Shown one piece after another: positions 11,257 through 17,735 of a stretch of 64,000 bases of DNA. The notes under the pieces are model-generated. The model was not told the DNA's origin and searched no databases. It saw only the letters and a program-made list of their open reading frames with translations. Every line of letters starts with the position of its first letter. The first letter of the stretch is position 1. This DNA comes from AC-32 sp963788215. Its GTDB lineage: Bacteria; Actinomycetota; Thermoleophilia; Gaiellales; Gaiellaceae. The position numbers and the translations under genes are program-made. The stretch is from positions 620,001 through 684,000 of the forward strand of contig CAWBFX010000003.1 of NCBI GenBank assembly GCA_963788215.1, in the 5' to 3' direction.

Positions 11257-12047
11257 CAGAGGATCAGCGAGCGGTAGGTGCCGGCCTGCCGCATCCCGAT
11301 CGCCTCGTAGACCCGGATCGCAGGCGCGTTCTCGGCGCGCACGAACAGGCAGACGATCGGCACGCGCTCGAGCAGCAGGCGGCAGAGGTCGCGCATACCG
11401 CGCTGCGCGTGGTGCCGGCCGCGGACGGTCGGGTCGACCCAGACCTGCTGCAGCTGCACCGCTCGCGGCGTCCAGGCCGAGGCCTCCGCCTTGAAGAGGA
11501 TCGTCCCGTCCTCGCGCCAGATCCACGAGCGGCCGTCCTCGATCTGCATTCGCGTCCGCCAGCGGAAGCTCTCGGGGTCGCGCTCGAGCGGGTCGATCCC
11601 GATCTCCTCGAGATGGGCGGCCGCGCAGGCCGGGACGAGCAGCTCGAGGTCGTCGTGTGTCGCGGCCCGCAAGCCCGTCTCGCCCGGCTCGGGAGCCTCT
11701 TCGAGCACGTAGACCGGCTGGCCCGGCCGGTCCTCGCGCGGCTCGGGCAGCCGCTCTCGCACCGCGTCCCAGAGCTCGGTCACGGCGTGCTCGTCGCCGA
11801 TCACCATCCGCGCGTGGCCGGCGGCGGCGACCTCCGCGAAGGCGTCGCAACCGCGGCCGGAGGGCACGACGTTCGAGCCGACGTGGCAGAGCGCCTGCAG
11901 CCGGCCGCCGGATTCCACCGCCGTGAAGCGCCCGAGCCCGCGGCGCGCTACGTCCTCGAGGAAGACGCGCTCCACGGGATCCTCCGCGCAGAACGCGAGG
12001 ATCTGGTCGAGCTCCGGCTCCTTCAACGTTTCCTTCGACTGGGGCAT
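11256..12047 (-). CDS. GNAT acetyltransferase with actinobacterial N-terminal (DUF4081-like) domain
   Basis: 263 residues in two halves. The first 125 residues look like the actinobacterial DUF4081-type domain; the second half is a GNAT fold with strand 4 and the acetyl-CoA loop in VQLQQVWVDPTVRGRHHAQR (about 206-225) and a C-terminal YEAIGMRQAGTYRSLIL. GNAT enzymes transfer an acyl group from acyl-CoA to an amine; the substrate is unknown. It is first in a coupled run with tilS (1-nt overlap). The start ATG (12047) faces the divergent phosphorylase gene 28 bp away. Confidence 0.8.
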   Translation of the reverse strand: MPQSKETLKEPELDQILAFCAEDPVERVFLEDVARRGLGRFTAVESGGRLQALCHVGSNVVPSGRGCDAFAEVAAAGHARMVIGDEHAVTELWDAVRERLPEPREDRPGQPVYVLEEAPEPGETGLRAATHDDLELLVPACAAAHLEEIGIDPLERDPESFRWRTRMQIEDGRSWIWREDGTILFKAEASAWTPRAVQLQQVWVDPTVRGRHHAQRGMRDLCRLLLERVPIVCLFVRAENAPAIRVYEAIGMRQAGTYRSLIL

Positions 12048-12062
12048 CGGCGGCCAAAACTT

Positions 12063-12068
12063 TAGGCT
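12063..12068 (+). promoter_or_regulatory. Leaderless -10 element of the phosphorylase gene
   Basis: TAGGCT ends 7 nt before the GTG at 12076 and there is no ribosome binding site, the usual layout of a leaderless actinobacterial promoter. Confidence 0.45.
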
Positions 12069-12075
12069 CTTGCTC

Positions 12076-12789
12076 GTGCCGATCCACGTTCGAGCGGAAC
12101 CGGGCGACTACGCGGAGGCTTGTCTGCTCCCCGGCGACCCCCTGCGCGCCCAGTACATCGCCGAGACGTACCTCGAGAATCCCGTCCAGCGGAACGCCGA
12201 GCGCGGGATGCTCGGCTACAGCGGCGAGTACGAGGGACGGCCCGTCTCGGTGCAGGCGACGGGGATGGGCTGCCCCTCGGCGGCGATCGTGATGGAGGAG
12301 CTCGTGCAGCTCGGCGTCAAGCGCTTCCTGCGCGTCGGGACCTGCGGCGGCCTGCAAGAGGACCTGCAGCTCGGCGACCTGATCGTCGCGGTCACCGCCG
12401 TCCCCGCCGACGGGACCGCGCGCCACTACGCGGGCGGGGAGCCGCACGTGCCGACCGCCGACTGGGAGCTCGTGCACGGCGCGGTTCATGCGGCCAAAGA
12501 GCTCGGCCAGCCGTTGCGCGTCGGCGCGATCGCCTCGAGCGACACCTTCTACGATCCCGACCCCGCGCGGCACAAGCGCTGGTCCGAGCGCGGGGTCCTC
12601 GGCGTCGAGATGGAGGCGGCGGTCCTGTTCACGATCGGCGCCCTGCGCGGCGTCAAGGCCGGCTGCCTGCTGACCGTGAGTGACATCGTCATCGGCGAGC
12701 AGTTCACGCGCATCTCCGACGACGACCTGCGCGCGGCGGTCGACCGGATGACCCGCGTCGCGCTGGCGACGGTCACCCAGGCTCATTAG
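12076..12789 (+). CDS. deoD: Purine nucleoside phosphorylase, DeoD type
   Basis: Splits purine nucleosides with phosphate to the free base and ribose-1-phosphate (salvage). 237 residues. The N-terminus VPIHVRAEPGDYAEACLLPGDPLRA matches the family's PHI-A-PGDFA-LLPGDPLRAK pattern. Further marks are GMGCPSAAIVMEEL, RVGTCGGL (phosphate/ribose site) and GVEMEAAVLF, whose Glu contacts ribose. A uridine phosphorylase of the same superfamily is the main alternative, but the N-terminus favours DeoD. GTG 12076; ends where the lipid kinase begins, so the two are probably cotranscribed. Confidence 0.87.
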   Translation: MPIHVRAEPGDYAEACLLPGDPLRAQYIAETYLENPVQRNAERGMLGYSGEYEGRPVSVQATGMGCPSAAIVMEELVQLGVKRFLRVGTCGGLQEDLQLGDLIVAVTAVPADGTARHYAGGEPHVPTADWELVHGAVHAAKELGQPLRVGAIASSDTFYDPDPARHKRWSERGVLGVEMEAAVLFTIGALRGVKAGCLLTVSDIVIGEQFTRISDDDLRAAVDRMTRVALATVTQAH

Positions 12790-13691
12790 CGAAACCGTCT
12801 TCCTCGTCAACCCCGCCGCGGAGAACGGCTCCACGGGACGGCGCTGGCCCGAGCTCGCGCACCGGGCGGCGGAGCTCGGATTGCGCGGCGACGCGCTGCT
12901 CTCGGACCGGCCGGGCCAGCTCGGCGATCTCGCGCGGAAGGCAGTCGACGAGGGCGCGCGGCTCGTCGTCGCCGTGGGCGGGGACGGGACCGTCAACGAG
13001 ATCACCCAGGGGCTCGCCGGCCGCGAGGGGGTCGAGCTCGCCGTGATTCCGCGCGGCACCGGCTGGGACTTCGTCCGCACCTACGGGATCCCGCGCCGGC
13101 TCGAGGACGCCGTCGCCGTCGCCCGGAACGGCCACGCGCGAGAGATCGACCTCGGGCGGGCGCGCTACCGCTCCTGGGCCGGCGGCGAGGGCGAGTCCCT
13201 GTTCGCGAACATCGCGAGCGCCGGGATGAGCGGCGCGATCGCCAAGCGCACGAACGAGACCTCGAAGGCCCTCGGTGGAAAGGTCTCCTACGCCTGGGCG
13301 ACGCTGGCGGTCTTCGCGCGCTGGCGAAACGACGAGGTGCGCGTGCGCGTCGACGACGAGAGCCGCAGCGCCCGCATGCACGACGTCGTGGTCGCGAACG
13401 GCCGCTTCTTCGGCGGCGGGATGATGATCTGCCCCGAGGCCGAGCCGGACGACGGTCTGTTCGACGTCCTCCTGATCGGCGACCTGACCAAGCGCGACCT
13501 GCTGCTTCACCCTGCCGAAGACCTACCGCGGGCGGCATCTCCCGCACCCGAAAGCGGAGGTACTTCGCGGCTCGACCGTCGAGGTGGACGCCGACGAGCC
13601 GCTGCCCGTCGAGCTCGACGGCGAGCAGCCCGGCACGACGCCGGTCCGCTTCGAGATCGTCCCGCGGGCGTTGCGGCTGCGGGTGCCCTAG
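12785..13691 (+). CDS. Diacylglycerol/sphingosine kinase-like lipid kinase, frameshifted
   Basis: DAGK catalytic family: phosphorylates a lipid alcohol at the inner face of the membrane. VFLVNPAAENGSTGR is the usual start, then AVGGDGTVNE (about residues 60-69, nucleotide loop), IPRGTGWDF and a C-terminal beta domain. An extra T at 13506-13507 shifts the frame; removal gives LLLTLPKTYRGRHLPHPKAE and a normal C-terminus ending LRLRVP, stop 13691. The start is a puzzle: no ATG, GTG or TTG precedes the conserved VFLVNP in frame. I mark the ATT at 12785, but a base error near the start is equally possible. Total about 301 residues, family-typical. Stop shares CTAG with the convergent gene. Confidence 0.82.
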
Positions 13692-14017
13692 GAGCTCTTC
13701 GGCGGCGGCGGGCTTTTCGGCGGCGTCTTCTTCGCGGTGGTCGTGCGCTTCGCCGTTGTCCGCTTCGCCGTCGTCCGCTTCGCGGTGCCGGACGCCGAGC
13801 CGCCTGAGAGCTGGGCGACCTTCTTCTCGAGCACGGCGACGCGTTGCTCGAGTGCGTCGAGCCCGCGCAGCTTGCGCTGGAGCTCATCCGCCCGGTCGCG
13901 CAGCTGGTTCGCCGTCTCGAGCAGCCGTTGTGCTCTCGGAAGCTCGCTGATCCGGCCGACGACGTCCTCGCCGCGATCGGCGAGCATCCCCAGCAGGTCC
14001 TGTTTGCGCTCAGCCAT
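13688..14017 (-). CDS. Coiled-coil protein with Lys/Thr/Ala-rich tail
   Basis: 109 residues, function not recognised. Residues 1-70 form a likely coiled coil rich in Leu, Glu and Arg (LLETANQLRDRADELQRKL, LDALEQRVAVLEKKVAQL). Residues 75-109 hold three AKRTT units and a Pro/Lys/Ser end resembling histone-H1-like nucleoid tails. This suggests an oligomer that may touch DNA or polyphosphate, but that is inference. ATG 14017. Its stop overlaps the lipid kinase stop on CTAG (13688-13691), 9 bp downstream of the next minus-strand gene. Confidence 0.65.
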   Translation of the reverse strand: MAERKQDLLGMLADRGEDVVGRISELPRAQRLLETANQLRDRADELQRKLRGLDALEQRVAVLEKKVAQLSGGSASGTAKRTTAKRTTAKRTTTAKKTPPKSPPPPKSS

Positions 14018-14026
14018 GGCGGGACC

Positions 14027-15538
14027 CTACCTGCCCCCGCGCGTGATTTTGTAGTCCAACTGGTAGCAGCCAAGCTTGTTCACGGGCGGGCAGGTCGTGA
14101 TCGCCCGCCGGGAAGGTCGCGAGCGGTGGAAGCCGAGCGAGGCCTCCGGTGAGCGGAACCGCTTGACGACGTAGCCCGGGCGGTCGTCGCCGTCGAAGGT
14201 CCCGACCTCGGCCGAGCGCGGGCACGGCGTCATCGCGTGGGCCGCGCCGTCGGCGTTGCCGAGCGAGCCCCAGTCGCACTCGCGCGTGAAGACGAACAGC
14301 CGCCAGGGGCGCCCACGCGGGAGGTAGAGGTCGAGGGTCGGCCCGTGCCGGACGACCTGGCCGTCGCGCACGCGGAGGAGGCCGGGGCCCCACATCCGCC
14401 AGACGCCGGCCGCGTCGACGTAGACGTTCCACTCGCCCGGAGGCGAGGACAGCTGCTCGCCGTGCGTCGTCTCCTTCGACCCGCAGGTCGTCTGGGCATT
14501 CGGGCAGCCGGGGTCCATCGCCCGGCGGACGAGCAGCCGCGTGAAGCGAACGCGCAGGTGCTCCGGCCTCGGCGCGCGCGTCCACCCGGCGACGATCTGC
14601 TTCGCGAGGAGCAGCGGCGCGGTTCCCGACGGAACCCCGACTCGCACCAGCAGGACGCCGTTGACGAATCGCGTCGTGACCTCCGCTCGGGTCCCGGAGC
14701 TGCCGGCGTCGAGCACGCGCACCCGCAGCCGCGCGTGCTTCGTCGGCCGCGACGGCAGCCGCAGCTTGAAGTGGTATTCGGCCCCGATGTCGAGCCTCTC
14801 GGGCTCGGTGAGCAGGCAGCTCTGGAAGACCGGCACGACGCCCTTGGCGCGATGGGCGCAGTCGGCTTCGACGCCAGCAAAGGTCTTGTCATTCGAAATC
14901 AGAAGGTCGCCCTCGCTCCCCCCCAGCGAGCTTCGCGCCGCCTGCCGGCGGTCGAGCCAGAGGGCGCGGAAGGAGTGGATCTCGGTGCGCTCCCCGGCCG
15001 GCGTCCAGTGCCCGCAGTCCCAGATCCACGAGCCGTAGAGCGTCACGCGGTCGCCCGGATCGGGCCACGCGAAGCTCGGGAACGCACCTTGCTCGCGCTC
15101 GACGTGGATGCGCGCCGTCGAAGGCGACGTGCCCGCGAAGTTGCCGGTGTGCTGTGTGGCGCTGCCGCCCATCAGGTCCGTATACGCGCGGTCGGGCTTG
15201 ACGTCGAAGTTGACGTCGTACGAGCGGTGGATCGGCGGCAGGTCCTCCTCGGTCGGATGCGAGGCGAGGTCGGCGAAGTAGCGCGAGCTCACCACGCCGC
15301 TCAAGAGTTGCGGCGGCGGAGGGGGCGCATTCGCCGAGTAGCTACGGTCGCCGACGTAGACCCAGGTCGGGATCTGGCGCTGCGTCTGCGCGAGGTAGTC
15401 GCGGCCGCACCCGTCGAGGACGGCCTGTTGCGGGTCAGGCGGGACGTCGGGCGCGCGGCCGCTCGCGAGCGCCGCGAGGGCCGCCGCCAGCGAAGCAGCG
15501 AGCACCGCGCCGAGCAGGACGGCGCGGGCCCTCGTCAC
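14027..15538 (-). CDS. Secreted Cys-rich protein of unknown function
   Basis: 503 residues, no family recognised. GTG 15538 overlaps the L,D-transpeptidase stop as GTGA. The N-terminus RARAVLLGAVLAASLAAALA is a signal peptide. About eleven cysteines are scattered through the exported part, suggesting disulfides. A segment near residue 165 reads YGSWIWDCGHW then ERTEIHSFRALW, a Trp/Cys/His/Glu cluster reminiscent of a metal or sugar site; residues 240-330 look beta-rich. Translational coupling with an L,D-transpeptidase suggests a wall or surface role. The function is open. Confidence 0.75.
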   Translation of the reverse strand: MTRARAVLLGAVLAASLAAALAALASGRAPDVPPDPQQAVLDGCGRDYLAQTQRQIPTWVYVGDRSYSANAPPPPPQLLSGVVSSRYFADLASHPTEEDLPPIHRSYDVNFDVKPDRAYTDLMGGSATQHTGNFAGTSPSTARIHVEREQGAFPSFAWPDPGDRVTLYGSWIWDCGHWTPAGERTEIHSFRALWLDRRQAARSSLGGSEGDLLISNDKTFAGVEADCAHRAKGVVPVFQSCLLTEPERLDIGAEYHFKLRLPSRPTKHARLRVRVLDAGSSGTRAEVTTRFVNGVLLVRVGVPSGTAPLLLAKQIVAGWTRAPRPEHLRVRFTRLLVRRAMDPGCPNAQTTCGSKETTHGEQLSSPPGEWNVYVDAAGVWRMWGPGLLRVRDGQVVRHGPTLDLYLPRGRPWRLFVFTRECDWGSLGNADGAAHAMTPCPRSAEVGTFDGDDRPGYVVKRFRSPEASLGFHRSRPSRRAITTCPPVNKLGCYQLDYKITRGGR

Positions 15539-16296
15539 CTGGCGATTACGACCGGCGTTCCCGCGCGGGTGGCGGCGAACAATTTGCGGAGGATGCGGTT
15601 CTGGACGCGGATGCAGCCGTTCGAGACTGCGCGCCCGATCGACCAGGGCTCGTTCGTCCCGTGGATCGCGATCGGACCGCCCTGGGCCCAGCCTGTGAGC
15701 ACGTTCGAGAACGCGGAGATGCCGAGCGCCCCGGGGCCGAACGGGCCGCTCGTGTCGGCGGGGATCAGGCGCTGATTCACGTAGTAGCTGCCCGTCGGCG
15801 TCGGCGTGGCCGGTGAGCCGACGGCGACGCGCGTGCGCAGGACCGGCCTGCCGCCGCGGAAGAGCGTCAGGCGCCTCCGCGAGACGCTCACGAGGATGCG
15901 CGTATGCACGGTCCCGGTGCGAACGTCGCGCGCAGGCACGAAGCCGGTGACGCCGTTCGGCCGGAGAGGCACCTGGACGCGGTACCACGACGCACTGCAG
16001 TCGTGGCGCCTGACCGCCGCGAGCACGCGGAAGATGGTCGGGTAGTCGTTCTGGTTCACGGGCCCGAAGCTGGCGAGGCGCCTACCTCCCGGCCGGCGAT
16101 AGACGCGCGCGTGGCGGGGGACGGCCGCGGCGACCGCGGCCCGGCGCGTGCCGACGGCCGTGAGGCCCGGGCGGCAATGCGGCTTGGCCGCCGCGGGGGG
16201 CGGCGAGGTCGATCCTCGTCCCGCGGTCGTGCCGCACGCCGCGAGGAAGCACGCGAGCGGGAGCGAAACGAGAAGGACGGATCTCGGATGACTCAC
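15535..16296 (-). CDS. L,D-transpeptidase (YkuD), lipoprotein
   Basis: Cross-links peptidoglycan stems 3-3 or attaches proteins to the wall. 253 residues from GTG 16296. The signal peptide has a lipobox, LACFLAAC then G, so a membrane-anchored lipoprotein is predicted. A small SH3-like region (about 60-130) precedes the YkuD domain, whose catalytic motif reads IHGTNEPWSIGRAVSNGCIR (His, Ser and nucleophile Cys intact). Upstream, GTCAC-N6-GTCAC repeats suggest control by an MtrA-type regulator. It is coupled by 4 bp to the downstream secreted protein. Confidence 0.93.
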   Translation of the reverse strand: MSHPRSVLLVSLPLACFLAACGTTAGRGSTSPPPAAAKPHCRPGLTAVGTRRAAVAAAVPRHARVYRRPGGRRLASFGPVNQNDYPTIFRVLAAVRRHDCSASWYRVQVPLRPNGVTGFVPARDVRTGTVHTRILVSVSRRRLTLFRGGRPVLRTRVAVGSPATPTPTGSYYVNQRLIPADTSGPFGPGALGISAFSNVLTGWAQGGPIAIHGTNEPWSIGRAVSNGCIRVQNRILRKLFAATRAGTPVVIAR

Positions 16297-16339
16297 CCAC
16301 GCGAGAGTAGCGCCGACGTCGAAACGGCGAAACCGATTC

Positions 16340-16356
16340 GTCACAACTTCGTCACC
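16340..16356. promoter_or_regulatory. MtrA-type direct repeat upstream of the L,D-transpeptidase
   Basis: GTCACA at 16340-16345 and GTCACC at 16351-16356 form two half-sites one helical turn apart (11-bp period). MtrA, the actinobacterial cell-wall response regulator, binds GTnAC repeats of this spacing. The site lies 44 bp upstream of the transpeptidase GTG. Match by eye only. Confidence 0.4.
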
Positions 16357-16407
16357 CTTTTGAGCGTCGTAGCTTCCGAAGGCCTAGCTACGCTGAGTCC
16401 AAGGACG

Positions 16408-16575
16408 ATGTCGAACATCTTTACCCACAAACGCAAGCGCACTCACACGCACAACGCGGTCCGCACGCATGTCCTGCTACCGCGGCTCGGCGTCCCGTAC
16501 GAGGTCGAGCGCACCGTCTGCACCGAGTGCAGGCACGTGCTCGAAGAGCGCCCGCTCAAGCGCGCGGCAGCCTAA
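16408..16575 (+). CDS. Small His/Arg-rich protein with CxxC motif
   Basis: 55 residues, function not recognised. The N-terminal part (residues 5-22) is strongly basic with four His (THKRKRTHTHNAVRTH). Residues 38-41 are CTEC, followed by a His at 43, so one Zn site built from CxxC plus His is conceivable. It is not ribosomal protein L32: the MAVPKRK-type start and C-terminal zinc ribbon are absent. ATG 16408 follows AAGGA by only 2 nt. The last 20 bp overlap the convergent sirtuin gene. A real gene is likely from the coherent frame and composition, but this is not proved. Confidence 0.55.
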   Translation: MSNIFTHKRKRTHTHNAVRTHVLLPRLGVPYEVERTVCTECRHVLEERPLKRAAA

Positions 16576-17305
16576 GCGCTTCCACTACCTGCGGCAGCAC
16601 GTCGCCGGCAGACCCGTCGATCTTCAGTGCGGCTTCCCCGTCGAACGGCGTCGGCCCCCGGTTCACGATCGCCAGCGTCCCGCCTGCGGCGAGCGTCTCG
16701 AGCGGCAGCCCGGCGACGGGATAGACCTCGAGCGCCGACCCGACGACGAGCATCAGCGCCGCGGCACGGGCGAGCTCCGTCGCGCGGTCGATCGCTTCGA
16801 CGGGCAGGAGCTCCCCGAAGAAGACGACGTCCGGCTTGAGCACCTGGCCGCAAGCCGTGCACGCCGGTGCGTCGTCCGTTTCCAGGAGCTCGAGAACGAG
16901 CTCGAGCGGGTACCGCTCGGCGCACCCGGGGCAGCTCGCCGTCCGGATCGAGCCGTGCACCTCCACCACCTCTCGGCTCCCGGCGCGTTCGTGCAGCAGG
17001 TCGATGTTCTGCGTGACGATCGCCCGGACGAAGCCCAGGCGCTCGAGCTCTGCCAGCGCGACGTGAGCCGGGTTGGGCTCGGCCTCCGTGAGAACCGCGA
17101 TCCGCGGCTTGTAGAAGCTCCAGACCCTGCGCGGATCGGTCCTGAACGCCTCCAGCGTCGCGTACTCGCGCGGGTCGAACTGCGCCCAGAGCCCGCTCGC
17201 CGACCGGAAGTCCGGGATGCCGCTCTCCGTGCTCACGCCCGCCCCGGTCAGGACGACGCAGGGCTGACTGCGGCGGATGAGCTCGGCGAGCGCTTGAGCG
17301 GACAC
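16556..17305 (-). CDS. NAD-dependent protein deacylase (sirtuin)
   Basis: Removes acetyl or acyl groups from lysines using NAD. 249 residues from GTG 17305. Motifs: GAGVSTESGIPDFRS (NAD loop), TQNIDLLHERAG, catalytic His in VEVHGS, and the zinc ribbon CPGC then CTAC. An alternative ATG at 17347 overlaps the divergent thioesterase by 20 bp and adds 14 residues not typical of the family. The 3' end overlaps the small His-rich gene. Likely targets include acetyl-CoA synthetases, as for CobB, but nothing local shows this. Confidence 0.93.
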   Translation of the reverse strand: MSAQALAELIRRSQPCVVLTGAGVSTESGIPDFRSASGLWAQFDPREYATLEAFRTDPRRVWSFYKPRIAVLTEAEPNPAHVALAELERLGFVRAIVTQNIDLLHERAGSREVVEVHGSIRTASCPGCAERYPLELVLELLETDDAPACTACGQVLKPDVVFFGELLPVEAIDRATELARAAALMLVVGSALEVYPVAGLPLETLAAGGTLAIVNRGPTPFDGEAALKIDGSAGDVLPQVVEALRLPRA

Positions 17306-17315
17306 CGGTCGATCG

Positions 17316-17321
17316 TAGAGT
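17316..17321 (+). promoter_or_regulatory. Leaderless -10 element of the thioesterase gene
   Basis: TAGAGT ends 6 nt before the GTG at 17328; no ribosome binding site is present. Confidence 0.4.
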
Positions 17322-17327
17322 TCACGC

Positions 17328-17735
17328 GTGGACTTCAACTTCGCCACCGAGGTGCGCGTGCGCTTCGCCGAGACCGACGCTCAAGGCATAGCGCACAACT
17401 CGGCGTACCTCGTCTGGTTCGAGATCGCCCGCATCGACTACCTCGCGCGCTTCGACGGCGGCTATCCGGGCCTGCGCGCCGGAGGCGTCGAGGCGCTCAC
17501 GATCGAGTCCCACGTCCGCTACCTGGCGCCGGCCCGCTTCGACGACGGCCTCACCATCCGTTGCGCGTGCGGCGACCTGCGCGGCGCGCGCTTCCGCTTC
17601 GACTACGCGATCGACCGGGACGGCGAGGCCGTCGCCGACGGCTGGACCCGCCACGCCTGCGTCGACGCGAGCACGCACCGGCCGACGCGAGTGCCCGCGT
17701 GGCTCGTCGAGGCGATCGTCAGCTCTGAGGGATGA
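17328..17735 (+). CDS. Acyl-CoA thioesterase, 4HBT hotdog family
   Basis: 135 residues with a single hotdog fold. VRFAETDAQGIAHNSAYLVWFE (residues 11-32) is the 4-hydroxybenzoyl-CoA thioesterase pattern, with the catalytic Asp in TDAQG. Such enzymes hydrolyse short acyl-CoAs or aromatic CoA esters; the natural substrate is not readable. GTG 17328; its last 17 bp overlap the convergent VanW gene. The neighbours do not form a pathway with it. Confidence 0.87.
   Translation: MDFNFATEVRVRFAETDAQGIAHNSAYLVWFEIARIDYLARFDGGYPGLRAGGVEALTIESHVRYLAPARFDDGLTIRCACGDLRGARFRFDYAIDRDGEAVADGWTRHACVDASTHRPTRVPAWLVEAIVSSEG

Noticed and set aside
10282..13080. A 932-codon open frame on the minus strand reaching far upstream of tilS
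   Set aside because: Only the part from 11256 is TilS; the rest is out of frame with the acetyltransferase, phosphorylase and lipid kinase genes and is low-complexity Arg/Ala sequence typical of shadow frames in GC-rich DNA.
14027..15988. A 653-codon start for the secreted Cys-rich protein
   Set aside because: The extra 150 codons overlap the L,D-transpeptidase in another frame; the GTG at 15538 gives a clean signal peptide and a GTGA coupling.
16408..16575. Ribosomal protein L32 (rpmF)
   Set aside because: The size fits, but the typical start and four-Cys zinc ribbon are absent; only one CxxC is present.
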